From contig NZ_CP028158.1 of NCBI RefSeq assembly GCF_003030345.1, forward strand, positions 1,674,001 through 1,738,000: DNA of 64,000 nt, in the 5' to 3' direction. A model generated the notes under the pieces. It was not told the DNA's origin. It ran no database searches and saw only the letters and a list, made by a program, of their open reading frames with translations. This stretch comes from Plantactinospora sp. BC1. GTDB lineage: Bacteria > Actinomycetota > Actinomycetes > Mycobacteriales > Micromonosporaceae. Position 1 is the stretch's first letter; each line of letters opens with the position of its first letter. Both the position numbers and the translations under genes were made by a program. Below, in pieces: positions 51,252-59,446 of the stretch.

Positions 51252-52249
51252 TGGCCCTGCTGGAGGTCGAGGAGCTGCGGGTCAGCTTCCCCGGGCCGGG
51301 CGGCGACGCCGGGTCGGCCGGCGCGGTGCGCGCGGTCAACGGGGTGTCGCTGGCGCTGGAGTCCGGCCGGACGCTGGCGATCCTCGGCGAGTCCGGCTCC
51401 GGCAAGAGCGTCACCGCGCAGGCCGTGATGGGGATCCTCGACGCGCCGCCGGCCCGGGTGAGCGGCTCGGTCCGGCTGCGCGGCCGGGAGCTGCTGACCC
51501 TGACCCCGAAGCAGCGGGACCGGGTCAGCGGCGAGGAGATCGGCATGGTCTTCCAGGACGCGATGGCCGCGCTCAACCCGGTCTACACCGTCGGCGAGCA
51601 GCTCGGCGAGCTGCTCCGGGTCCGCCGGGGGCTCTCCCGGTCCGCCGCCCGGCGCCGCGCGATCGAGCTGATCGACCGGGTGCACATCCCGGCGGCAAAG
51701 GATCGGGTACGCGACTATCCGCACCAGTTCTCCGGCGGGATGCGCCAACGCATCATGATCGCGCTGGCGATCGCGCTGGAGCCGGACGTGCTGATCGCCG
51801 ACGAACCGACCACGGCGCTGGACGTCACCGTGCAGGCGCAGGTGATGGAGCTGATCGCGGAGATCCAGCGGGACAGCGGAATGGCGCTGCTGCTGATCAC
51901 CCACGACCTGGGCGTGGTGGCCGAGGTCGCCGACGACGTGGCGGTGATGTACGCCGGCCGGATCGTCGAACGGGCCACCGTACGGCAGATCTTCGCCGGC
52001 CCGGCGCACCCGTACACCGAGGGACTGCTCGCCTCGATGCCCCGGATCGACCGGCGCGACGAGGAGCTGTACGCCATCCCCGGCGCCCCGCCGAACCCGG
52101 CCCGGCTGCCCAGCGGCTGCCCGTTCCACCTGCGCTGCCCGCGCGCCGACGACGTCTGCCGGGCCACGCTGCCGGCGCTGGAGCCGGTGCCCGAGGGCCG
52201 GGCCAGCGCCTGCCACCACCGGGAGGAGTTGCTGCATGTCAGCCGATGA
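51251..52249 (+). CDS. Peptide ABC transporter ATPase, DppD-like
   Basis: The 332-residue ATPase has Walker [10 protein letters not shown]-loop [12 protein letters not shown], signature [14 protein letters not shown], Walker [13 protein letters not shown] and [14 protein letters not shown]. The C-terminal oligopeptide-transporter extension carries the Cys-rich [15 protein letters not shown], which in Dpp/Opp ATPases can bind an Fe-S cluster. ATG 51251 overlaps the preceding TAA by one base. Confidence 0.94.
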   Translation: MALLEVEELRVSFPGPGGDAGSAGAVRAVNGVSLALESGRTLAILGESGSGKSVTAQAVMGILDAPPARVSGSVRLRGRELLTLTPKQRDRVSGEEIGMVFQDAMAALNPVYTVGEQLGELLRVRRGLSRSAARRRAIELIDRVHIPAAKDRVRDYPHQFSGGMRQRIMIALAIALEPDVLIADEPTTALDVTVQAQVMELIAEIQRDSGMALLLITHDLGVVAEVADDVAVMYAGRIVERATVRQIFAGPAHPYTEGLLASMPRIDRRDEELYAIPGAPPNPARLPSGCPFHLRCPRADDVCRATLPALEPVPEGRASACHHREELLHVSR

Positions 52250-53228
52250 CGAGCTGGTGCTCCGGGTCGACGACCTGGTCCGGCACTTTCCGGTGAAGGG
52301 GCGGCTGCCGTTCACCTCCGGCGGGGTGGTCAAGGCCGTCGACGGCGTCTCCTTCGTGCTGCGCCGGGGCGAGACCCTCGGCATCGTCGGCGAGTCCGGC
52401 TGCGGCAAGAGCACCCTGGCCCGGATGCTGGTCGGGCTGGAGCGGCCGACCGCCGGCTCGGTGCGTTTCGGCGACGCGGTGGTGCACGCCGCCCGGGGCC
52501 GGGACCTGCGGGCGCTGCGCCGACGGATCCAGATCGTGCTCCAGGACCCGTACACCTCGCTGAACCCGCGCCGGACGATCCGGGAGATCCTGCTCCAGCC
52601 GTTCGAGATCCACCCCGACGTGCTCGACCGGGGGCGCCGGCTGGACCGGATCAGGGAACTCCTCGACCTGGTCGGGCTCGATCCGAGCGTGCACCTGGAC
52701 CGCTATCCGCACCAGTTCTCCGGCGGGCAGCGGCAGCGGATCGGCATCGCCCGGGCGCTGGCCCTGCAACCCGACGTGATCGTCTGCGACGAGCCGGTCT
52801 CCGCACTCGACGTCTCGGTGCAGGCCCAGGTGGTCAACCTGCTGGAACGGCTTCAGCGGGAACTGGGCGTGGCGTACGTCTTCATCGCGCACGACCTGTC
52901 GGTGGTCCGGCACATCTCCGACCGGGTGGCGGTGATGTATCTCGGCAAGCTCGTGGAGAGCGGCCCCGAGCAGTTGCTGTACGACGCGCCGGCACACCCG
53001 TACACCAAGGCGCTGCTCTCGGCGGTGCCGGTACCCGAGCCGGTCGGCCGGGGTGAGCGGAAGCGAATCCTCCTCGCCGGCGATCCGCCCAGCCCGGTCG
53101 ACCCACCCTCCGGCTGCCGGTTCCGGACCCGCTGCTGGCAGGCGACCGAGACCTGCGCCATCACCGAACCACCGCTGGCCGGCGGCGACCGCGCGGTCGC
53201 CTGCCACTATCCGCTGGCCGCCGCCTAG
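52236..53228 (+). CDS. Peptide ABC transporter ATPase, DppF-like
   Basis: The 330-residue second ATPase has Walker [23 protein letters not shown], signature [14 protein letters not shown], Walker [15 protein letters not shown] and the C-terminal [15 protein letters not shown] extension. It overlaps the DppD-like gene by 14 bp and completes a five-component importer with the binding protein and two permeases. Confidence 0.94.
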   Translation: MSADDELVLRVDDLVRHFPVKGRLPFTSGGVVKAVDGVSFVLRRGETLGIVGESGCGKSTLARMLVGLERPTAGSVRFGDAVVHAARGRDLRALRRRIQIVLQDPYTSLNPRRTIREILLQPFEIHPDVLDRGRRLDRIRELLDLVGLDPSVHLDRYPHQFSGGQRQRIGIARALALQPDVIVCDEPVSALDVSVQAQVVNLLERLQRELGVAYVFIAHDLSVVRHISDRVAVMYLGKLVESGPEQLLYDAPAHPYTKALLSAVPVPEPVGRGERKRILLAGDPPSPVDPPSGCRFRTRCWQATETCAITEPPLAGGDRAVACHYPLAAA

Positions 53229-53264
53229 CCGCTCGCACCGTCTGCGTTTCGTAAGGAGAAAGTC

Positions 53265-54467
53265 TTGCTGCAAGAACCCGCTTCCCGGTACCAGGGCCAC
53301 AAGTCCTACTCGTACCTGGAGCCACACGCCGACTACCGGGTCTTCGAGCTGGCCCCGGAGATCGGTCGGGTGCCCGAACACGACCTCGGGCTCTCCGACG
53401 CGCAGCGGCAGCGGGTCACGCGCCTGCTCGCCGAGCACATCGCGATCTCCCTGCACGAGCACCCGGTGATCCTGCCGGCGGACGTCACCGAGCTGCGCGC
53501 CTACAACCGGACCGCCCGGCAGCGGACCGGCTACGAGGGGCTGGCCCGGTCCGGGCTGACCGCCGTCTTCGACAACTTCATGGCCGGCGCCTCCTGCGTC
53601 ACCAGCGAGAACGGCTGGAAGTGGAACGACCTCATCTACGCCCTCGGGATGCGGATGAGCGACCTCTACCAGCAGGACTACGTCACGCTGGCCACCTCGC
53701 TCGACGACATCCGGGCGGCCAAGCGGGACGGCAGACTCGCCCTGGTCGCCGGGCTGGAGTGCAGCAGCCCGATCGAGAACGAACTCGACCGGATCGACAT
53801 CCTGTACGGCTTCGGGGTGCGGCAGCTCGGCATCGCGTACAGCCAGGCGAACATGCTCGGCGGTGGGCTCTCCGAGGCCCGGGACGGCGGGCTGACCCAC
53901 TTCGGCCGACGCGCCGTCGACCGGATGAACAAGCTCGGCATCGCCATCGACATCTCGCACTCCGGCGACCAGACCTGCCTGGACACCATCGAGGCGAGCC
54001 GGGTACCCGTCTTCATCACCCACGCGGGGGCCCGGTCGGTCTGGAACACCTCGCGGATGAAGCCGGACGAGGTGATCCGGGCCTGCGCCGAGCGGGGAGG
54101 GGTGATCGGCATCGAGGCCGCCCCGCACACCACGCTCTCCGAGGCGCACCTGGATCACTCGCTGGAGTCGGTGATGGACCACTTCACCTACTGCGTCGAC
54201 CTGGTCGGCATCGACCACGTGACGTTCGGCCCGGACACGATGTTCGGCGACCACGTCGGGGTGCACAAGACGTACGCCGGCAACTACGGGCACGACTCCG
54301 GCAACAAGCCGGAGCACCCCCGGGTCGAGTACGTCTCCGGGGTGGAGAACCCGGGCGAGGCGTTCGGCAACATCGTCGGCTGGCTGGTCAAGCACGACTA
54401 CTCGGACGACGAGATCGCCAAGGTGATCGGCGGCAACACCATCCGGGTACTGGAACAGGTCTGGTAA
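53265..54467 (+). CDS. Membrane dipeptidase (M19 family), paralogue 2
   Basis: The 400-residue protein is colinear with the dipeptidase at 44490 and highly similar, with long identical stretches such as the ENELDRIDILYGFGVRQ region and GGLTHFGRRAVDRMNKLG. Candidate metal residues are the same: HEHP (HxH), LEC, DISHSGD, THAGAR, FGPDTMFGD. Differences concentrate near residues 60-125 and 325-345 (HKTYAGNYGHDSGNK), which may set substrate range. TTG 53265 has AAGGAGAAAG ahead, 36 bp after the DppF-like stop. The two copies bracket the importer, as expected after duplication and specialisation. Confidence 0.85.
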   Translation: MLQEPASRYQGHKSYSYLEPHADYRVFELAPEIGRVPEHDLGLSDAQRQRVTRLLAEHIAISLHEHPVILPADVTELRAYNRTARQRTGYEGLARSGLTAVFDNFMAGASCVTSENGWKWNDLIYALGMRMSDLYQQDYVTLATSLDDIRAAKRDGRLALVAGLECSSPIENELDRIDILYGFGVRQLGIAYSQANMLGGGLSEARDGGLTHFGRRAVDRMNKLGIAIDISHSGDQTCLDTIEASRVPVFITHAGARSVWNTSRMKPDEVIRACAERGGVIGIEAAPHTTLSEAHLDHSLESVMDHFTYCVDLVGIDHVTFGPDTMFGDHVGVHKTYAGNYGHDSGNKPEHPRVEYVSGVENPGEAFGNIVGWLVKHDYSDDEIAKVIGGNTIRVLEQVW

Positions 54468-54487
54468 CGACGTCGGGTGGTTGGGGT

Positions 54488-54518
54488 GCACCCGCTCGGA
54501 CGTCGATCCGGCGGGTGC
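54488..54518 (+). terminator. Hairpin terminator after the peptide operon
   Basis: GCACCCGC pairs with GCGGGTGC and an inner CGGA with TCCG, giving a 12-bp stem with one bulged T and a 6-nt loop, 21 bp past the second dipeptidase stop. There is no U-tract. Confidence 0.55.
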
Positions 54519-54549
54519 CCAGCTACTACACTCCGTACGCCGTAGCTGG
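54519..54549. promoter_or_regulatory. Inverted repeat upstream of the GntR gene
   Basis: CCAGCTAC (54519-54526) and GTAGCTGG (54542-54549) form a perfect 8-bp dyad with a 15-nt spacer, ending 27 bp before the regulator start. A candidate autoregulatory operator, though a hairpin role in RNA is equally possible. Confidence 0.45.
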
Positions 54550-54576
54550 CGCGGCGGAGCGAAGAGGTGAGGGTTG

Positions 54577-55305
54577 ATGGCTCGGCGCGAAACCGCGCTA
54601 CAGACCGCGCAGGTCCAACTGCGCGATCTGATCGGCAGCGAGTTCCGGACCGGTGACAAGCTGCCCAACGAGCGGGAGTTGGCCGAGCGGCTGGCGGTCA
54701 GCCGGGCCACCGTACGGGAGGTGCTGGGGCAGCTCGCCGCCGAAGGCGTACTGACCCGGACCTGGGGGGTCGGCACCTTCGTCAGCGAGCCGGCCGAACG
54801 GGTGCCGGTGTCGATCGGTGACGTCACCGCGCTGCGGGACCGGATCACCGCCTCCGGGCACCGGCCGGCGTTGCAGGACGCGGCGGTGAGCCGGGCCGAG
54901 TGTCCGGACGACTGCGCGAAGATCCTCGGGCTGGACGTCGGCTCACCGGTCTGGCGGGTGGACCGCCTCTTCGCCGTCGACGGCGTCGCGGCGGCCTGGA
55001 TCCGCGACCACCTGCCGCTGCGGGTCGGCGAGCGTGACCTCGACCCGTCCGGCCTGGTCAGCATCGACCTGGACATGTTCGAGTTCCTGGCCGGCGCGAC
55101 CGGGATGCCGGTACGCCGGGCCGAGATCGAGTTCGCGGCTGTGCTCGCCGACGAGGCGGCGGTCGACCGGCTCAAGGTGCCGGTCGGGCATCCGCTGGTC
55201 AGCGCGACCCAGATCGGCTACAACGCGGAGGGGTTGGCGCTGTTCCACGGGCACATCACGGTCCGGACCGACGTGCTGACGCTGCGGATCACCCGGGGCG
55301 CCTGA
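54577..55305 (+). CDS. GntR/HutC-family transcriptional regulator with UTRA domain
   Basis: The 242-residue repressor-type regulator has an N-terminal winged helix (RDLIGSEFRTGDKLPNERELA, then VSRATVREVLGQLAAEGVLTRTWGVGTFV) and a C-terminal UTRA ligand-binding domain ending NAEGLALFHGHITVRTD. HutC-type proteins sense a substrate or intermediate of the pathway they control, so the natural target is the peptide operon just upstream. ATG 54577 is preferred over TTG 54574, with AGAGGTGAGGG ahead. It is convergent with the Cys-rich protein gene. Confidence 0.92.
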   Translation: MARRETALQTAQVQLRDLIGSEFRTGDKLPNERELAERLAVSRATVREVLGQLAAEGVLTRTWGVGTFVSEPAERVPVSIGDVTALRDRITASGHRPALQDAAVSRAECPDDCAKILGLDVGSPVWRVDRLFAVDGVAAAWIRDHLPLRVGERDLDPSGLVSIDLDMFEFLAGATGMPVRRAEIEFAAVLADEAAVDRLKVPVGHPLVSATQIGYNAEGLALFHGHITVRTDVLTLRITRGA

Positions 55306-55325
55306 GCCTCCCCCGCACGCCGAAG

Positions 55326-55349
55326 CCTCCCGGGTCTCGTAGCGGGAGG
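55326..55349. terminator. Hairpin between convergent genes
   Basis: CCTCCCG and CGGGAGG form a 7-bp stem with a 10-nt loop in the 53-bp gap between the GntR gene and the Cys-rich gene. It could end transcription from both sides. Confidence 0.5.
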
Positions 55350-55358
55350 GCGTCGGGG

Positions 55359-57437
55359 TCAGCCAGCGCCCAGACCGAGAGCGGTGAGCCCGGTCGTCAG
55401 GTCGGCGGCGGTGACCAGATGACGTAGGGTCCCCTGCTCGCGTACTCCGATCCGGCAGTCGGCGCCGCTGAACCGGACGGTCACCCACTGTCCGGCACGG
55501 TGCGCGCCGAGCCGGCGCAGCATCGGCTCCGGGTCGGCGATCGGCTCCGACATCGGCGCCTGCGGCACCGCGATCGGTTGCGCGGGGTCGTCCGGTACCG
55601 CCTCGGCCAGCACGCTGCCCAGGTAGTCGAGGGCATAGGCGATCGCCCCGACCAGCGTCGGCCGGCTCGCCGGCTCGGCCTCCGGCGTCGTAGGTGTCGG
55701 GGCGACGGTGAACTCGACGTACCAGCAGATGCCCTGCGCGCGCAGCGGGTCGTCGGCGTTGTGCCGGTTGTCGCGTACCGAGACGTCGACCGCCAGGCCG
55801 AGGCCGGGGGCGAGCCGGATCAGGTGCGGCAACGGCGGCACCTCGGGTGGTGCGGCCAGCACGATCAGCCGGCCGCCGGGCCTGCCCCGGCCGGACTGGG
55901 CGAGGTGCTGGGTCAGCGGCTCGACGCCGGTCACGTGCAGCGTGACGTACCCCTCGCGGAGATCCTGGTCGACCGGCCAGCCGCCGTCGGCCTCGGTGAG
56001 GTCTTCCGGTCGTACCCCGAAGGTGCTGGCGTGGGTGGCCAGCCGGAAGCACTCCGGTAGCTGGACCACCGGCTTGCCGCCGGGTTGGGTCGCGACCAGC
56101 CGCGCGGGCGCGGCGTCGCCGGCCCGCCAGTTGAGGTGTACGACCTGGTGGTCCAGGTCGGTGAGGGTGACGACCATGCCCTGGAAGATCCGGTGGCTGT
56201 CCAGGCAGGTGTGGCAGGTCAGCATCCCGGCGCGCAGGCCGCTGCCGGCGCAACTGTCGCAGTCGGGATCGACCGCGGTGGCGCCGACGGTGCAGTAGCA
56301 GGGCCGCAGCCCGTTGCCGGGGTCGCAGGCCGGGCACGGGGTGTGCGCGATCGCGTCGCCGAGCCAGTCGGGGTCGGGTGGTTCCCAGCCCCGCCGCAGC
56401 ACCTCGGTGCGGCGGCGCAACAGCTGGCCGGTCTCCCGCTCGACCAGCCGTTCGGTCCGGTCGGCGACCCGCAGGCCGGTGTACCACCAGCGCCCGTCCC
56501 GCCAGATCGCGCAGGCGCCGGGCAGCGGCTCCCCGGTGCGCAGATCGACACACTCGGAAACCACCCGACGCTCGACCTGGTCGAGGTCCCGGACGGGCCG
56601 TGCCGGGTCGGGCGCCGACTCGACCGAGGGGACGAGGTACCGGGCCGGCGCGGCCAGGCCGCGCGCCGCGATACCGGAAATCGCGGACGAGACGGTCACG
56701 GTGCCGAGCGCCTCGGTCAGGCTGTACGCCGTTCCGCGCCGGGTCGCCGGCACCGCCGCCCCGGGTACGTCGAAGCGGATGTCCCAGAGCAGATCGTCGT
56801 GGCCGTGGCACAGCCGGCGTGCCTCCAGCACCAGGTCGAGGCAGAGCCGGTCGGCGAGCTCGCAGAGCTGGCCGAGCCGCCGCTCCGGGACGACCGCCGG
56901 CGGGGCGATGCTGCGGCCGAGGTACACCTGCCAGCTCTCGCCGGGGTGGCCGGCGATGGCCCGGATCTCCAGCGCCAGCCGCTGGTCGTCGGGTAGCTCC
57001 GGGCTCCACTCGCGGGGCAGCAGCACGGCCGACCCGTCGCCCGACTGCCCGTGGCAGTCCGACCAGGTGGCCGCGCCGACGGATTCGGCCAGCTTGTTCA
57101 CCAGCGGTTTCAGTGGCAGATGCCAACCGCCGCCGGGCGCCGGCCGGGGCGGCACCGCGCCCGGGACGACACTGGCCGAGGCGACCTCGCCGGTGTCCAC
57201 GTTGGCCACGGTCAGTACGAGCTGCGCCCGCCGCTCGCCGCGCTGCCCGCACCGATGGCAGGCGGTCGCGACCTGTCCGACGCCGCGACACACCTGGCAT
57301 TCCCGGTACGGCTCGCGGGGTGCCGGATCGTCGGTGACCAGGATCCGGTTGCCGTATCCGACGCAGAGGCAGGCGCCGACCGTGAATGTCAGCCCGTCGC
57401 AGCTCGGGCAGGTGATCACCACGGCCCGGCCGGTCAT
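55359..57437 (-). CDS. Large CxxC-rich protein with DnaJ-type zinc-finger-like clusters, function unknown
   Basis: The protein of about 692 residues is not recognised as a whole. Two Cys-rich clusters stand out. The first, near residues 10-65, has ITCPSCDG, ACLCVGYG, CQVCRGVG and CHRCGQRG, the CxxCxGxG spacing of DnaJ zinc-binding domains. The second, near 365-420, has CPACDPGNG, CYC, CDSCAGSG and CHTCLD. Between and after them are long beta/alpha segments with no family match. There is no signal peptide or membrane helix. It may be a zinc-stabilised adaptor. ATG 57437 was taken as start; the frame is also open from GTG 57452. Divergent from the Xre/DUF397 pair. Confidence 0.65.
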   Translation of the reverse strand: MTGRAVVITCPSCDGLTFTVGACLCVGYGNRILVTDDPAPREPYRECQVCRGVGQVATACHRCGQRGERRAQLVLTVANVDTGEVASASVVPGAVPPRPAPGGGWHLPLKPLVNKLAESVGAATWSDCHGQSGDGSAVLLPREWSPELPDDQRLALEIRAIAGHPGESWQVYLGRSIAPPAVVPERRLGQLCELADRLCLDLVLEARRLCHGHDDLLWDIRFDVPGAAVPATRRGTAYSLTEALGTVTVSSAISGIAARGLAAPARYLVPSVESAPDPARPVRDLDQVERRVVSECVDLRTGEPLPGACAIWRDGRWWYTGLRVADRTERLVERETGQLLRRRTEVLRRGWEPPDPDWLGDAIAHTPCPACDPGNGLRPCYCTVGATAVDPDCDSCAGSGLRAGMLTCHTCLDSHRIFQGMVVTLTDLDHQVVHLNWRAGDAAPARLVATQPGGKPVVQLPECFRLATHASTFGVRPEDLTEADGGWPVDQDLREGYVTLHVTGVEPLTQHLAQSGRGRPGGRLIVLAAPPEVPPLPHLIRLAPGLGLAVDVSVRDNRHNADDPLRAQGICWYVEFTVAPTPTTPEAEPASRPTLVGAIAYALDYLGSVLAEAVPDDPAQPIAVPQAPMSEPIADPEPMLRRLGAHRAGQWVTVRFSGADCRIGVREQGTLRHLVTAADLTTGLTALGLGAG

Positions 57438-57652
57438 CGGCCCGCCCGCCACTGCCCGGTCTGGCGTGAGCCGTCGGTATCGCGATCGGGTCGGTGGCGG
57501 TAGGTGGAATGAATACGACAGAGATTTGCACGCACGGCGGCATCATCCTTTCGCCGAGGATTGTTGATCAGCGCGGCGACCCAGCCGAAAACTTTATGGA
57601 CGGTCGCTCTCGGAAGCCATCTTGTAGCGTGTGACGGGTGGGTGGCAACGAA

Positions 57653-57664
57653 TTCTCGCGAGAA
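57653..57664. promoter_or_regulatory. 12-bp perfect palindrome
   Basis: TTCTCGCGAGAA is a gapless palindrome 15 bp upstream of the -35 box of the Xre gene. Candidate operator for the Xre regulator or for the divergent gene. Confidence 0.4.
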
Positions 57665-57678
57665 ATCGCCATCGCCTG

Positions 57679-57707
57679 TTGACTTATTTTCGGTCAACGG
57701 ATAAACG
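57679..57707 (+). promoter_or_regulatory. Promoter of the Xre/DUF397 operon
   Basis: TTGACT, exactly 17 nt and TAAACG form a sigma-70-type promoter. TTGAC and GTCAA (57679-57683, 57693-57697) form a dyad inside it, suitable for autorepression. Confidence 0.65.
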
Positions 57708-57758
57708 TTTTATCGGAGGCGGCAGGATGTTGCAGAATCGAACGCGGGGAGTGATCAA

Positions 57759-58643
57759 ATGACCGAGGACATGGGTTCGACCGTGCCGCGCCGCCAGCTC
57801 GGCCGCACACTCAAGCAGCTCCGCACCGAGGCCGGGGTGACCCTGGACGCAGCGGCCGACGCCCTGGAGTGCAGCCGACAGAAGGTCTGGCGGATCGAGA
57901 GTGGACTCGGCGTCGTCCGCTCGCTCGACGTCAAGGCGATGTGCGCGCTCTACGACGTCAAGCCGGAACTGGTCGGCGCCCTGGTCGGGCTGGCCAGCCA
58001 GACGAAGGCCAAGGGCTGGTGGCACGCGTACGGCGACGCCATCCCCGAGTGGTTCGAGCTGTACGTCGGCTTGGAGTCTGTGGCCTCGCGACTGCGCTTC
58101 TTCAAGAACACGCTGATACCGGGCATCGTCCAGACCCGTGGATACGCCTCAGGGATGTATGGCATCGACCAGCCGGAGATGAGCGACGAAGATCGGGAGC
58201 GCGCAGTCGAAGTGCGACTGCAACGGCAAAGCCTGCTGACCCGGCGCCTGCCGCCCGCGCCCAACGTAGAGATGGTCCTCTCCGAGGCGGTGCTGCTGCA
58301 GCCAGTCGGTGACCGGTCCCTAATGGTCGAACAGCTCCAACACATGATCGAGGTAGCTGACCTGCCCAACGTCTCGGTTCGAGTGCTACCGCTGGCTGCC
58401 GGCCCACACCACGGCACCGTGGCGGGTGAGTTCGTCCTGCTCGACTTCCCGTCCGGTAACCGCAATACGCCCGAGCCACCGATCGTCTACAGCGAGTCAC
58501 TAACCGGAGCCCTCTACCTCGACCGCGCAGCCGAATACGCCGCCTACGAGAAGGTCTGGGCCAGCCTTAGCCGGCTGGCGCTGGATGAGGGACAATCGAA
58601 GAACCTGATCAACAAATTCATCGGGGAGCTAACCCATGGTTGA
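57759..58643 (+). CDS. Xre-family HTH regulator with DUF5753 domain (Scr1/WhiJ type)
   Basis: The 294-residue protein has an N-terminal helix-turn-helix (LGRTLKQLRTEAGVTLDAAA, then CSRQKVWRIESG) and the C-terminal DUF5753 domain (FFKNTLIPGIVQTRGYA; VRLQRQSLLTRR; NVSVRVLPLAAGPHHG; VVYSE-like IVYSESLTGALYLD). Actinomycetes carry many such proteins beside DUF397 partners; they influence development and secondary metabolism, and some pairs behave in an antitoxin-like manner. ATG 57759 follows GGGGAG. It overlaps the DUF397 gene by 8 bp. Confidence 0.93.
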   Translation: MTEDMGSTVPRRQLGRTLKQLRTEAGVTLDAAADALECSRQKVWRIESGLGVVRSLDVKAMCALYDVKPELVGALVGLASQTKAKGWWHAYGDAIPEWFELYVGLESVASRLRFFKNTLIPGIVQTRGYASGMYGIDQPEMSDEDRERAVEVRLQRQSLLTRRLPPAPNVEMVLSEAVLLQPVGDRSLMVEQLQHMIEVADLPNVSVRVLPLAAGPHHGTVAGEFVLLDFPSGNRNTPEPPIVYSESLTGALYLDRAAEYAAYEKVWASLSRLALDEGQSKNLINKFIGELTHG

Positions 58644-58839
58644 CCTGACCGACGCCGAGTGGCGCAAGAGCAGCCGGAGCGCTGGCAACGGTGGCGAGTG
58701 CGTCGAGGTCGCCGACAACCTGACACACGTCGTCGCCGTACGCGACAGCAAGGACCAGGCCGGGCCGGTCCTCGCCTTCTCGCCGTACACCTGGTCCGCC
58801 TTTGTCTCCGGAGTCAAGACCGCCAGCATCGTCCGCTGA
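58636..58839 (+). CDS. DUF397 domain protein
   Basis: The 67-residue protein matches DUF397 along its whole length: AEWRKSSRSAGNGGECVEVA followed by VAVRDSKDQAGPVLAF and a final WSAFVSGVK. It is the usual small partner of DUF5753 Xre regulators, encoded with an 8-bp overlap, and is thought to be modulated by or to modulate the regulator. A strong hairpin follows 18 bp after its stop. Confidence 0.95.
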   Translation: MVDLTDAEWRKSSRSAGNGGECVEVADNLTHVVAVRDSKDQAGPVLAFSPYTWSAFVSGVKTASIVR

Positions 58840-58857
58840 CCGACCCGCTCCAACCAG

Positions 58858-58882
58858 TGCCCTCGGCCTTCGGCCGGGGGCA
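58858..58882 (+). terminator. Rho-independent-like terminator after DUF397
   Basis: TGCCCTCGGCC and GGCCGGGGGCA form an 11-bp stem (one G-U) with a TTC loop. It is followed by a moderately T-rich tract (TCTGCTGTTCTCC), making it the most convincing terminator in the window. Confidence 0.75.
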
Positions 58883-59088
58883 TCTGCTGTTCTCCCCATT
58901 CCCGAAGCGCAGGACCTGACCTAGTCGGACGCTCAAGTCTCTCAGCCCATGCTGTCGGCTCCAGGGCAGCGACCGATCGATCACACCCGATAGGGTCCGG
59001 CCATCGGCCAGACGTGGAGCTTGAATCGGTTCGTGTCCCGACGGCTCGCGCCGATGGCTAGACGACGACGGCGATCTGGAGGACCAGC

Positions 59089-59172
59089 GTGGCCAGCAAG
59101 GATGGCGTGAGGGTGGCACTCGCACGAGCGGCCGACCAGGTCAGCGGCACCGTACCCCAGACCACTGGCTGA
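59089..59172 (+). CDS. 27-residue small ORF
   Basis: A GTG-started ORF (product beginning MASKDGVRVALARAADQ) has a strong GGAGG six bases ahead and ends 13 bp before the next gene, in the same direction. Codons are GC-rich at third positions like neighbouring genes. No family is known. It could be a small protein of the downstream cluster or a leader that couples translation. Confidence 0.4.
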   Translation: MASKDGVRVALARAADQVSGTVPQTTG

Positions 59173-59185
59173 TCCGGGGCAGGCA

Positions 59186-59446
59186 GTGACGATCGATGAG
59201 GTCAAGGCCACCCTCCGCGCCGGCATCGAGGCAATCGAGCGCGGCCGCTCCACATTCGAGCAGGCTGCCTCCGACGCCGCCGAAGCCATCGCGCGTGCCC
59301 ACCAGCTCCTGCACGACAGTCAGGATGGCGAAGTCCAGAAGGTGCGGAAAAACCTGACCGAGGCGGAGGGCGAGGTGAGGCCGACGGTCGGCCGATTCCT
59401 CGCCGCCGAGAACAACGCCACGTCCTACCTCGCCGACCTCGGATGA
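59186..59446 (+). CDS. Small helical protein of unknown function (86 aa)
   Basis: The soluble protein is predicted all-helical (EVKATLRAGIEAIERGRSTFEQAASDAAEAI and a charged amphipathic second half), about the size of WXG100-type helical hairpins but with no WxG motif. No family is recognised. GTG 59186 has GGGGCAGG ahead. Its stop overlaps the next start as ATGA, so the two products are probably made in a fixed ratio and may interact. Confidence 0.65.
   Translation: MTIDEVKATLRAGIEAIERGRSTFEQAASDAAEAIARAHQLLHDSQDGEVQKVRKNLTEAEGEVRPTVGRFLAAENNATSYLADLG

Larger units (their letters stand above)
57438..57758. other. AT-richer divergent region with operator-like elements
   Basis: About 320 bp of distinctly lower GC lie between the Cys-rich protein and Xre genes. 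They hold a 12-bp palindrome (57653-57664) and a good promoter (57679-57707). An 87-codon leftward frame ending at 57434 shows poor codon bias and is not called. Confidence 0.6.

Noticed and set aside
57434-57697. An 87-codon leftward ORF whose TGA overlaps the ATG of the Cys-rich protein gene (ATGA junction)
   Set aside because: Third-position GC is far below that of genes in this window and the product has no recognisable features. The overlap is suggestive but could be chance in the AT-rich divergent region.
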